Positions 53,797 to 62,576 of a stretch of 64,000 nt of DNA are shown one piece after another. The position numbers and the translations under genes were made by a program. The DNA lies in assembly GCF_014203235.1 (NCBI RefSeq), contig NZ_JACHIN010000015.1, positions 160,097 through 224,096 of the forward strand, written 5' to 3'. The notes under the pieces were generated by a model that was given only the letters and a program-made list of their open reading frames with translations, ran no database searches and was not told where the DNA came from. Source of the stretch: Nonomuraea endophytica (GTDB lineage Bacteria > Actinomycetota > Actinomycetes > Streptosporangiales > Streptosporangiaceae). How positions within the stretch are numbered: position 1 is the first letter of the stretch; each line of letters begins with the position of its first letter.

Positions 53797-54300
53797 TTAA
53801 CGTCCGGTAGAACCAAAGCCGCCGTTGCCGCGTGCCGATCCGGGCAGGCGCTCGACCTCGGCGAAGGCGGCGCGCTCCACACGCTGGATGACCAGCTGGG
53901 CGACCCGGTCGCCGCGGCGCAGGCGGAAGGCGTTCTTGGTGTCGGTGTTGATCAGCGTCACCTTGATCTCGCCACGGTATCCGGCATCGACGGTGCCGGG
54001 GGCGTTGACGAGGGTCACGCCGTGCTTGGCGGCCAGGCCCGAGCGCGGGTGCACGAACGCGGCGTAGCCGTCGGGCAGCGCGATCGCCAGCCCGGTGCCG
54101 ACCATCGCGCGCTCGCCGGGCAGCAGTTCGACGTCCTCGGCGGCGTAGAGGTCGGCGCCGGCGTCGCCCGGATGGGCATAGGACGGCGGCGGCAGATCGC
54201 GGTCGAGCCGCTGGATCAGCACCTCCGTGTCCGTCGGCCGCGCGACGCTCGCGCGCCGCCCGTCCGCTCCGCCCACTGCGTCGGACTCACTCCCGCTCAC
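53797..54300 (-). CDS. dut: Deoxyuridine 5'-triphosphate nucleotidohydrolase
   Basis: A 167-residue homotrimeric dUTPase that hydrolyses dUTP to dUMP and keeps uracil out of DNA. The five motifs are visible: DAGADLYA, PRSGLA, GTVDAGYRGEI, RGDRVAQLV and the C-terminal arm RGNGGFGSTG. The N-terminus is about 20 residues longer than in compact dUTPases if GTG 54300 is used. GTG overlaps the thioesterase stop by four bases. Confidence 0.95.
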   Translation of the reverse strand: MSGSESDAVGGADGRRASVARPTDTEVLIQRLDRDLPPPSYAHPGDAGADLYAAEDVELLPGERAMVGTGLAIALPDGYAAFVHPRSGLAAKHGVTLVNAPGTVDAGYRGEIKVTLINTDTKNAFRLRRGDRVAQLVIQRVERAAFAEVERLPGSARGNGGFGSTGR

Positions 54301-54851
54301 GGGTTCACCTCGTACTCGTGATGTTCGGCCGCCATGGCCTCGGCGTCGCCGTGCTGCGCGAAGTGCTCCATGTTCACCTCGACGAACAGCGCCGCGGCGC
54401 GGACGGCGACCGGGCCGTCGGGGGCGCCAACGCGCCCCTCAGCCTCAAGGTACGCCTTCCGCCCCGCCACACCGGTGCACCAGGCACGCAGGTGGAGTGT
54501 CGTGCCCACGGGAACCGGGAGGAGGTAGTCGGTCTCCAGGCGGGCCGTGACATACGGCTTGTGGAACAGCCAGATGGACATTCCGATGACTTCGTCCATC
54601 GCCGCGGCGAGCACGCCGCCGTGCGCCAGCCCCGGCGCTCCCTGGTGCGCCGTGCCGACCGTGAACTCCGCCTCGACCGTGGCCCCGTCGGGCGTGCGGG
54701 CGGCGAGGTGGAGGCCGGTCGGGTGGTCGGCGCCGCAGCCGAAGCACCGGCTGTAGTGGGAGCCGAGCGCCGAACCCGGCGGAGGCGCGTTGAGGTGCGC
54801 CTTCGGCTGGTCCGCGCCCTCGGGAGGCGTGGTCAGGGAGGAACGAGTCAC
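54297..54851 (-). CDS. PaaI-type hotdog thioesterase
   Basis: A 184-residue hotdog-fold protein (PF03061) with the active-site-type segment GLAHGGVLAAAMDEVIG. Before it is a CFGCGADHPTGL motif, a cysteine pair typical of this actinobacterial subgroup. Start GTG 54851. Probably hydrolyses an acyl-CoA; the substrate is unknown. It is translationally coupled to dut. Confidence 0.88.
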   Translation of the reverse strand: MTRSSLTTPPEGADQPKAHLNAPPPGSALGSHYSRCFGCGADHPTGLHLAARTPDGATVEAEFTVGTAHQGAPGLAHGGVLAAAMDEVIGMSIWLFHKPYVTARLETDYLLPVPVGTTLHLRAWCTGVAGRKAYLEAEGRVGAPDGPVAVRAAALFVEVNMEHFAQHGDAEAMAAEHHEYEVNP

Positions 54852-54862
54852 GGGTGACGAGG

Positions 54863-56161
54863 TTACTCCTTGCCGGAGGCCGCCACGTCCTTGGCGACCG
54901 CACCGGACTCCGTGGACGCGGGCGCACCGGACTCCGTGGACGCCCCGGACTCCGTGGGACCGGATTCCTTGGAACCCGGCTCCGTGGGCGCCGGGGCGGC
55001 GGGCTGGTCGGGCGCGGGCTTCGCGGGCGTCTGCGACGTGGGCGGGTCAGCGGGCGGGAGCTCCTGCGGCGGATCGTGGCGCAGCTCGGGCAGCGCCCGG
55101 TAGATGACGGCGGCCACCGGGACCGCCACCACGGCGCCCGCGATGCCGCCCATGATGCCGCCGACCGCCAGCACCAGGATGATCGCCAGCGGGTGGAAGT
55201 TGAGCGCCCGCCCGACGATCAACGGCTGCAGCACGTGGTTTTCCAGCTGCTGCTCGACGACGAGCACGATGAGGAAGACCAGCGCCTTCCACGGCTCGAC
55301 GGAACCCAGCGTGACCAGCGTGGCCACGGTGCCGGCGAAGAAGATGCCGACGATCGGGATGAAGCTGGCCAGGAAGATCAGTACGGCCAGCGCCGCCCAG
55401 AGCGGCACCCCCAGCCCGGCCAGCACGATGCCCATGATCACGCCGTGCACCGCGGCGACCGCCACCGTGCCCTGGACGTAGTGGGAGATCGTGACCCAGG
55501 CGGCGGTGCCGGCCCGGTCGACCCGCGGCGCCATGCCGCCGAACGCCTTCAGGAACCAGGCCCAGATCCGGTCGCCATCCTTGAGCAGGAAGAACGTGAC
55601 GAACAACAGCAGCACGATCGAGGCGAGGATCTCCACGAAGACCTGGCCGGCGGCCAGCGCGGTGCTGGTCAGCGCCGCCTGCTGCTGGGTGATCCAGCTC
55701 GTGATCTGCCCGGTCCACTTGCTGAGCTCGGCCTCGCTGAGGTGCAGCGGCCCCACCAGCATCCAGTCGCGCACGTTGTTGATCGTCGCGGTGATCTGCT
55801 TGGCCAGCTGCGGGAACTCCTCGCTGGCCCGCGTGCCCACCAGCCAGCCGGTGCCGCCCAGGACGGCCAGCGCCACCAGCATCGTCATCCAGGTGGCGTA
55901 GATCGGGCGCAGCCCGGCCCTGCGGAAGAAGCGGGTCAGCGGATAGAGCAGAGCGGCCAGCAGCAGCGCGATCGCCACCGGCAGCGCCACGAAGCTCAGC
56001 CGGGCGATGACCTGCGCGAAGACGTAGACGACCACTCCGACGAGGATCAGGCAGGCACTCCACGCCGCCATCCGGGCTAGGAACGGCGGCACGAGTTTCG
56101 TCAGTCGGTCGGAGAACACGTGTTCAAGACTGGCACGTCCCACCGACAGATGCGCGCACAT
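54863..56161 (-). CDS. AI-2E family transporter
   Basis: A 432-residue membrane protein of the TqsA/YdiK family (PF01594) with about eight segments and the family's FIPIVGIFFAG and HPLAIILVLAVGGIMGG blocks. The last 80 residues are a Pro/Ala/Ser/Glu tail with repeats of a TESGA type, encoded by near-identical 15-bp stretches. Start ATG 56161. Known: a few members export AI-2 or act as ion antiporters, so AI-2 itself should not be assumed. Confidence 0.9.
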   Translation of the reverse strand: MCAHLSVGRASLEHVFSDRLTKLVPPFLARMAAWSACLILVGVVVYVFAQVIARLSFVALPVAIALLLAALLYPLTRFFRRAGLRPIYATWMTMLVALAVLGGTGWLVGTRASEEFPQLAKQITATINNVRDWMLVGPLHLSEAELSKWTGQITSWITQQQAALTSTALAAGQVFVEILASIVLLLFVTFFLLKDGDRIWAWFLKAFGGMAPRVDRAGTAAWVTISHYVQGTVAVAAVHGVIMGIVLAGLGVPLWAALAVLIFLASFIPIVGIFFAGTVATLVTLGSVEPWKALVFLIVLVVEQQLENHVLQPLIVGRALNFHPLAIILVLAVGGIMGGIAGAVVAVPVAAVIYRALPELRHDPPQELPPADPPTSQTPAKPAPDQPAAPAPTEPGSKESGPTESGASTESGAPASTESGAVAKDVAASGKE

Positions 56162-56205
56162 ATTCGGGCCTGTGCAAGGTCAGCGGCCCATGTCACGTTC
56201 GACCC

Positions 56206-58344
56206 ATGAAGGCTGTCCCGATCTTAGTGGCGCTCCTCATGGCGCTGTCCGGTCTCACCGCCTTACCCGCCCACGCGGGCGGCGGCCTCGCGCTGGAGGT
56301 GCTCTCCAGCCGCCCCGACCAGGTGAGCGGCGGTGACGCCCTGCTGAGGGTACGGCTCGCGCCACGGCTGAAAGTGCTGCGTAACGGCGAGGACGTGACC
56401 TCGGCCTTCGCCCCCGACCCGGGCGGCAGGACGGCGACCGGCCTGGTGACCGGCCTGCGCACGGGCGAGAACCTGGTGACCGCGACGGCGCGGCCGTACC
56501 GGGACGTGCTGCGGCTGCGCGACCACCCGATCTCGGGACCGATCTTCTCGGGCCCGCAGCAGTACCCGTTCGTCTGCAAGACCGAGCGCTCCGGCCTCGG
56601 CCCGCCCGTGGCCGACAACCAGGATCGGCGGGGCTACCGGGTCGAGGGCGGCTGGAGCAAGGACTGCTTCGCCCCGTCGGTCACCGACCGCGTCTACCGC
56701 TCGACCGGCGGCCAGTGGAAGCCGATGCCCGCGGAACGCCCGGCCGACATGTCCACCACGAAGCTGCTCGACGGGCGCACCGTCGACTTCGTGGTCAAGC
56801 GCGAGCGCGGCGTCATCAACCGCTTCCTCTACTCGATCGCGGTCGTGGAGGGCGGCTGGAACCAGCGGGCCATGTACCGCTTCGACGGCGGCGTCGCGAT
56901 CGGCCGCGACCAGGGCACGCTCGGCGGCAGCGCCCTCGACCCGCACGGCCTGGGCCTGGGCTACGCGATCCTGCACTCCTCGGGCACGCGCACCTCGACC
57001 CACTACAACCTGATCGTCGGCGGCGAGACCGCGCTGATGGTCAAGGAGCGCTTCATCGAGCTGTACGGCAGGCCGCTCTACACGGTGGGCGTAGGCGGCT
57101 CGGGCGGCGCCATCCAGCAGTACGTCTACGCCCAGAACTACGGCGACCGGATCATCGATGCCGCCATCCCCCAGTACTCCTATCCCGACATGGTCACCCA
57201 GACCATCCACATCGGCGACTGCGAGCTGCTCGAACGCTACATGGACGCCACCCCGCGCTGGGCGAACTGGAACTCCAGGACCGCCCTGATCGGCCTGAAC
57301 GCCAGCGACACCGTCGCCAACCCCTACACGAGGCAGCCGGGCGCCAGCGAGTGCGTGATCGGCTGGCGCGGCCTGACCCCGCTGGCCATGAACCCGAAGT
57401 GGACCGACGACAACGACCCCGAGTGGGACAAGATGGACCCGCCGGGCGTCAAGGACACCGTCCACTGGACCCACTGGGAAGACCTCAAGAACGTCTACGG
57501 CGTCGGCCCCGACGGCTACGCCCGCTCCCCCTGGGACAACGTCGGCGTGCAGTACGGCCTGAAGGCCCTGCGCGAAGGCGTCATCACCCCCGACGAGTTC
57601 CTGGACGTCAACGAGAAGGCGGGCTCGTGGAAGGAGTCGCGCGACATGGTCCAGGAGGGCTGCCCGTTCGTCCCGGCCGCCTGCCCGGCCGACTGGGACC
57701 CGTGGAGCGCCCGCAACATCGCTCCGGGCCGCAGGACCGGCGACCCGGTCGCGATCCGCAACGTCGAGCGCAGCGGCCTGGTCTTCAGGGGCGACGTCGA
57801 CATCCCGGTCATCGACTGGCGCCACTACCTGGAAGACCGGCTCGACATGCACAACAGCCACCAGTCGTTCGCCTCGCGGCAGCGGATGCTCGACCATGAC
57901 GGCGACGCCGGCAACCAGGTGATCTGGTTCACCGACGCCCGCCCGGACGGGCCGCGCTCCGACCAGACGCCGCAGGCGCTGGAGGTCATCGACGCGTGGA
58001 TGGCCAACATCCGCGAACGCCCGTGGCGCGGGGTGTCGGGCAACAAGCCGCCGCTGGCGGTGGACCGCTGCTTCGCCACCGACGGCACGCAGATCGCGGC
58101 CGGCCGCGGCGTCTGGAACGGCATACTCGACCGCCGCGAGCCGGGCGCCTGCACGAAGGCGTTCCCGCTGTATTCGACGAGCCGGATCGTGGCGGGCGGC
58201 CCGATCGAGGGCGGCGTCTTCAAGTGCCGGCTGCAGCCGGTCGCCAAGGCGGTCGCCCGCGGTCTCTACGGCACGTGGAAGCCGGCCCCCGCCGAGCGCG
58301 CCCGGCTGGACGCGGTCTTCCCGACGGGGGTGTGCGACTACTAG
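56206..58344 (+). CDS. DUF6351 secreted protein, alpha/beta-hydrolase-like
   Basis: A 712-residue exported protein with signal peptide (cleavage near AHA-GG). DUF6351 hallmarks are HSSGTRTSTHYN and GVGGSGGAIQQY, where GGSGG looks like a nucleophile elbow. The N-terminal segment (SSRPDQVSGGDALLRV) is an Ig-like domain. ATG 56206 has no clear ribosome-binding site. Likely an extracellular hydrolase; substrate unknown. Its TAG shares CTAG (58341-58344) with the stop of valS. Confidence 0.88.
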   Translation: MKAVPILVALLMALSGLTALPAHAGGGLALEVLSSRPDQVSGGDALLRVRLAPRLKVLRNGEDVTSAFAPDPGGRTATGLVTGLRTGENLVTATARPYRDVLRLRDHPISGPIFSGPQQYPFVCKTERSGLGPPVADNQDRRGYRVEGGWSKDCFAPSVTDRVYRSTGGQWKPMPAERPADMSTTKLLDGRTVDFVVKRERGVINRFLYSIAVVEGGWNQRAMYRFDGGVAIGRDQGTLGGSALDPHGLGLGYAILHSSGTRTSTHYNLIVGGETALMVKERFIELYGRPLYTVGVGGSGGAIQQYVYAQNYGDRIIDAAIPQYSYPDMVTQTIHIGDCELLERYMDATPRWANWNSRTALIGLNASDTVANPYTRQPGASECVIGWRGLTPLAMNPKWTDDNDPEWDKMDPPGVKDTVHWTHWEDLKNVYGVGPDGYARSPWDNVGVQYGLKALREGVITPDEFLDVNEKAGSWKESRDMVQEGCPFVPAACPADWDPWSARNIAPGRRTGDPVAIRNVERSGLVFRGDVDIPVIDWRHYLEDRLDMHNSHQSFASRQRMLDHDGDAGNQVIWFTDARPDGPRSDQTPQALEVIDAWMANIRERPWRGVSGNKPPLAVDRCFATDGTQIAAGRGVWNGILDRREPGACTKAFPLYSTSRIVAGGPIEGGVFKCRLQPVAKAVARGLYGTWKPAPAERARLDAVFPTGVCDY

Positions 58345-60839
58345 CCGAGCTCCACCTCGACGGTGAGCGACTCTCCCGGCTCCAGGACGAACTCCTCGAC
58401 GTTGCCGGCGCCGCAGAGGTCGTCCTGGGCCAGCCGTACCAGCGCCACCTCGGGGCCGGTGACGGTCAGCCTGGACACCTCGGCGCGCATCGACTGCTTG
58501 GCCTCGGACTTGGCCTTGCGCACCCGGCGCAGGATCTCCGAGGCCACGGTCAGCACGGCGGGGTCGCCGCCGCCCGGTGCGGCCTGCGGCCACGCGGCGC
58601 GGTGGACCGAGCCCTCGCGCCACCACGACCAGACCTCTTCGGTGACGAACGGCAGGAACGGCGCGAACAGCCGCAACTGCGTCTCCAGCGCCCGCCGCAG
58701 CGCCACGACCGCCGAGGCGTCCCCCTCGTACGCCCGCGCCTTGACCAGCTCCAGATAGTCGTCGCAGAACGACCAGAAGAACCGCTCGGCGACCTCAAGG
58801 GCCCTGGTGTGGTCGTAGGACTCGAAGGCCCGGCCCGCCTCGGCGACGGCGTCGTCCAGCGCGGCCAGCATGGACAGATCCAGCGCCTCGGTCACCTCGC
58901 CGCCGACGTCGCCGAAGCCGAGCACGAACTTCGAGGCGTTGAGGATCTTGATGGCCAGCCTGCGGCCGACCTTGAGCTGGCCGGGGTCGAAGGCGGTGTC
59001 CACGCCGTAGCGGCCGTTGGCGGCCCAGTAGCGCACGGCGTCGGAGCCGTACTGCTCCAGCAGCGCCATCGGGGTGACGACGTTCCCCTTGGACTTGGAC
59101 ATCTTCTTGCGGTCGGGGTCGAGGATCCACCCCGACACGGCCGCGTCGCTCCACGGCAGGCTGCCGAACTCCAGGTGCGAGCGGGTCACCGTGGCGAACA
59201 ACCAGGTGCGGATGATCTCGTGCGACTGCGAGCGCAGGTCCATCGGGAAGACCCGGCGGAACAGGTCGTCGTCGGTCTCCCAGCGGCCGGCGAGCTGCGG
59301 TGTCAGCGAGGACGTGGCCCAGGTGTCCATGACGTCGGTGTCGCCGGCGAAGCCGCCGGGCACGCCGCGCTGGTCCTCGGTGTAGCCGGGCGGCACGTCG
59401 GAGGACGGGTCGATCGGCAGCATCTCCTCCGGCGGCAGGATCGGCTCGTCGTGGAGCCGGTTGCCGGAGCCGTCGAGCTTGTACCAGACGGGGAACGGCA
59501 CGCCGAAGAAGCGTTGCCGGGAGATGAGCCAGTCGCCGTTGAGCCCCTCGACCCAGTTGTCGTAGCGCACCCGCATGTGCGGCGGATGCCAGTTGAGCTC
59601 CCGGCCGCGCTCCAGCAGCCGCTCGCGCAGCACCTGGTCGCGCCCGCCGTTGCGGATGTACCACTGGCGGGTGGTGACGATCTCCAGCGGCTTGTCGCCG
59701 CGCTCGTAGAACTTCACCGTGCGCTGCACGGGTTTGGGCTCGCCGTCGAGGTCGCCGGACTCGCGCAGCATCTCCACGATCCGCTCGCGGGCGCTGTGGA
59801 CGGTCTTCCCGGCCAGTTCCTTGTACGGCTCGCCGTCCACGCCCTCCGGCGGCTCGGGCAGCAGGCGCCCGTCCCAGCCGATGACCGAGCGCGTGTCCAG
59901 CCCCAGCTCACGCCACCAGGTGACGTCGGTGACGTCGCCGAAGGTGCAGATCATCGCGATGCCGGAGCCCTTGTCCATCTCTGCCAGGCGGTGGGCCACG
60001 ATCGGCACCTCGACGCCGAACAGCGGCGTGAGCACGCTCGTGCCGAACAACGGCTTGTAGCGCTCGTCGTCGGGGTGGGCCACCAGGGCCACGCAGGCGG
60101 GGATGAGCTCGGGCCGGGTGGTCTCGATGAAGACCGGCCCCTGGTCGCCGTAGAAGGAGATGCGGTGGAAGGCGCCGGGCCACTCGCGGTCCTCCAGCTC
60201 CGCCTGGGCGACGGCGGTGCGGAAGGTGACGTCCCAGAGCGTCGGCGCCTCGGCGAGGTAGGCCTCCCCGCGCGCGAGGTTGCGCAGGAAGGCGCGCTGC
60301 GAGACCGCGCGGGAGTCGTCGCCGATCGTGGTGTAGAGCAGCGACCAGTCGACCGACAGGCCGACGCGCCGCCAGACTTCCTCGAAGGCCTGCTCGTCGA
60401 TGGCGGTCAGCTTGTGGCACAGCTCGACGAAGTTGCGCCGCGAGATGGGGATCTCCCGCTTGCCCGGCTTGTCCGGTGGAGCGAACTCCGGGTCATAGGG
60501 CAGGGAGGCGTCGCCGCGCACGCCGTAGACGTTCTGCACCCGGCGCTCGGTGGGCAGGCCGTTGTCGTCCCAGCCGATCGGGTAGAAGACCTCGTAGCCC
60601 GCCATCCGCTTGTAGCGGGCCATGATGTCGGTGTGGGTGTAGGAGAAGACGTGGCCGACGTGCAGCGAGCCGGAGACGGTGGGCGGCGGGGTGTCGATCG
60701 AGAAGATCTCGGGCCGCTCACGGGTACGGTCGAAGCGGTAGACGCCTTCGTCCTCCCAGCGGGCTACCCATACCTGCTCCAGGCCGTCGAGAGTCGGCTT
60801 CTCCGGCATGGCGGCATGGCGTAGTCGCTGTTGAGTCAT
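58341..60839 (-). CDS. valS: Valine--tRNA ligase
   Basis: An 832-residue class I synthetase that charges tRNA-Val. Signature HVGH lies in TVSGSLHVGHVFSYTHTD and KMSKS in DRKKMSKSKGN. The editing domain (CP1) and the anticodon-binding domain follow in order. The C-terminal part is short, without the long coiled coil of E. coli ValS. ATG 60839 follows AAGGAGG at ideal spacing, which decides the start over an in-frame ATG at 60809. Confidence 0.97.
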   Translation of the reverse strand: MTQQRLRHAAMPEKPTLDGLEQVWVARWEDEGVYRFDRTRERPEIFSIDTPPPTVSGSLHVGHVFSYTHTDIMARYKRMAGYEVFYPIGWDDNGLPTERRVQNVYGVRGDASLPYDPEFAPPDKPGKREIPISRRNFVELCHKLTAIDEQAFEEVWRRVGLSVDWSLLYTTIGDDSRAVSQRAFLRNLARGEAYLAEAPTLWDVTFRTAVAQAELEDREWPGAFHRISFYGDQGPVFIETTRPELIPACVALVAHPDDERYKPLFGTSVLTPLFGVEVPIVAHRLAEMDKGSGIAMICTFGDVTDVTWWRELGLDTRSVIGWDGRLLPEPPEGVDGEPYKELAGKTVHSARERIVEMLRESGDLDGEPKPVQRTVKFYERGDKPLEIVTTRQWYIRNGGRDQVLRERLLERGRELNWHPPHMRVRYDNWVEGLNGDWLISRQRFFGVPFPVWYKLDGSGNRLHDEPILPPEEMLPIDPSSDVPPGYTEDQRGVPGGFAGDTDVMDTWATSSLTPQLAGRWETDDDLFRRVFPMDLRSQSHEIIRTWLFATVTRSHLEFGSLPWSDAAVSGWILDPDRKKMSKSKGNVVTPMALLEQYGSDAVRYWAANGRYGVDTAFDPGQLKVGRRLAIKILNASKFVLGFGDVGGEVTEALDLSMLAALDDAVAEAGRAFESYDHTRALEVAERFFWSFCDDYLELVKARAYEGDASAVVALRRALETQLRLFAPFLPFVTEEVWSWWREGSVHRAAWPQAAPGGGDPAVLTVASEILRRVRKAKSEAKQSMRAEVSRLTVTGPEVALVRLAQDDLCGAGNVEEFVLEPGESLTVEVELG

Positions 60840-60918
60840 GCCTCCTTATGGTACGGCTTCGCACGGCTCGCAGAAGCTAGAGACTAGTGTTCGTTACATA
60901 GGCGAAGGAGTGATCAGG

Positions 60919-61197
60919 ATGGCGGACGACAAGCCCGATGTCGCGTGGCGGGTGATCGGTGGTCTGGTGGGTCTGGCGACCGCGTGGGCGGCCAGGAAGC
61001 TGCTCGGGTTCGTCTGGGTCAAGGCGACGGGCAAGGAGCCCCCGATCGACTCGGAGTCCCCCGAGGTCAGCATGGCTGAGGCCATCGGCTACGCGGTCGT
61101 GATGGGCGTCGGCATGTCGGTGGCGCAGATCGTGGTCAACAAGACCGCGAAGAAGCGCTACGACGCCTGGAAGGCGCTCAAGACTCCAAAGCCGTGA
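60919..61197 (+). CDS. DUF4235 small membrane protein
   Basis: A 92-residue protein of the actinobacterial DUF4235 family (PF14019) with two hydrophobic segments (WRVIGGLVGLATAWAARKLL and AEAIGYAVVMGVGM) joined by a polar loop. ATG 60919 is eight bases after GAAGGAG. The 3' end overlaps the converging otsA gene by 20 bases. Function unknown. Confidence 0.88.
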   Translation: MADDKPDVAWRVIGGLVGLATAWAARKLLGFVWVKATGKEPPIDSESPEVSMAEAIGYAVVMGVGMSVAQIVVNKTAKKRYDAWKALKTPKP

Positions 61198-62563
61198 GAA
61201 ACTCGCTGGCCCAGCGGTCGACGTCGTAGGTGGCCACCCGGCGCCGCATCGTGCGCATGCGCCGGGCCAGCTCGTGCGGCGAGGCGTTCATGGCGGCCAT
61301 CATCTCCCGTTTGAGCCCCTCCACGTCGTACGGGTTGACCAGGTACGCCGAGCGCAGCTCGGAGGCGGCCCCGGCGAACTCGCTCAGCACCAGCGCGCCC
61401 TGCAGATCGTGGTGGCAGGAGACGTACTCCTTGGCCACGAGGTTCATCCCGTCGCGCAGCGGCGTCACGACCATGATGTCGGCGGCCAGGTAGAGAGCAG
61501 CCAGTTCCTCCCGGTCGTAGGACTGGTGGAAGTACTGCACCGGCTGGGCCCCGAGCACCGAGTACTCGCCGTTGATCCGGCCGACCTGCAGCTCGATGTC
61601 GTCGCGCAGCCGCCGGTATTCCTCGACCCGCTCCCTGCTGGGCGTCGCGATCTGCACGAACACCGCCTCACCGGGAGCCAGGCTCTCGTCGCGCAGCAGT
61701 TCCCCGAAGGCTTCGAGCCGCCGCCCGATGCCCTTGGTGTAGTCGAGCCGGTCGACGCCGAGCAGCATGTGCTCGGGATCGCCGAGCTCGACCCGTATCT
61801 CCTTGGCCCGGTGCATGATGTGCGGCTCGCGCACGAGCGTGTCCAGCTCGGAGAAGTCGACGGAGATCGGGAAGGCCTGGGTGGTGACGACCCGGTCCTC
61901 CAGGAAGATCTCGTTGCTCTTGTACGGCAGGCCGAGCAGCCGCCTGCACAACATCCGGAAGTTCGCCGCCCCGCCGGGCAGCTGGAAGCCGACCAGGTCC
62001 GCCCCGAGCAGCCCTTCGACCAGCTCGCGCCGCCACGGCAGCCGCCAGAACAGCTCGACGGGCGGGAACGGGATGTGCAGGAAGAACCCGATGCGCAGGT
62101 CGGGCCGCATCGCGCGGAGCATGGCCGGCACGAGCTGCAGCTGGTAGTCCTGCACCCACACCACGGCGCCCTGCTCGGCGACCTCGGCGGCGGCCTGCGC
62201 GAAGCGCTCGTTGACGGTGCGGTAGGACTCCCACATCTCGCGTTCGAACACCGGCGGCGCGACCACGTCGTGGTAGAGCGGCCAGAGCGTGGAGTTGGAG
62301 AAGCCCTCGTAGTAGAGCTCGACCTCCTCCGCGGTCAGCGGGACCGGGATGAGGTCCATGCCGTCGTTCTCGAACGGCTCCAGGAGCTCGTCGGCGGCGC
62401 CGTGCCAGCCGAGCCAGGCGCCTTTCCGGCGTTGCATGACCGGGGCGATGGCGGTGACCAGTCCTCCAGGGCTTCGACGCCACGATGCCGTTCCGTCAGG
62501 CCCCACCGTGCGGTCCACCGGCAGGCGGTTCGCCACGATCAGGAACGAGCTACGGCTGGTCAC
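61178..62563 (-). CDS. otsA: Alpha,alpha-trehalose-phosphate synthase
   Basis: A 461-residue GT20 enzyme making trehalose 6-phosphate from a nucleotide glucose and glucose 6-phosphate. Family marks: LPVD near the start, WPLYHD, VWVQDYQLQLVP, FFLHIPFPP, GVDRLDYTKGI and LRDGMNLVAKEYV. GTG 62563 is used because GGAGG lies nine bases upstream. It begins 13 bases after the FAD monooxygenase stop and may share its transcript. No otsB is in the window. Confidence 0.95.
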   Translation of the reverse strand: MTSRSSFLIVANRLPVDRTVGPDGTASWRRSPGGLVTAIAPVMQRRKGAWLGWHGAADELLEPFENDGMDLIPVPLTAEEVELYYEGFSNSTLWPLYHDVVAPPVFEREMWESYRTVNERFAQAAAEVAEQGAVVWVQDYQLQLVPAMLRAMRPDLRIGFFLHIPFPPVELFWRLPWRRELVEGLLGADLVGFQLPGGAANFRMLCRRLLGLPYKSNEIFLEDRVVTTQAFPISVDFSELDTLVREPHIMHRAKEIRVELGDPEHMLLGVDRLDYTKGIGRRLEAFGELLRDESLAPGEAVFVQIATPSRERVEEYRRLRDDIELQVGRINGEYSVLGAQPVQYFHQSYDREELAALYLAADIMVVTPLRDGMNLVAKEYVSCHHDLQGALVLSEFAGAASELRSAYLVNPYDVEGLKREMMAAMNASPHELARRMRTMRRRVATYDVDRWASEFLTALES

Positions 62564-62576
62564 CAAGGATTCCCTC

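Noticed and set aside
54863..56161. Assigning autoinducer-2 export to the AI-2E family transporter
   Set aside because: The family name reflects one studied member; sequence does not support a specific cargo, and no quorum-sensing genes are nearby.
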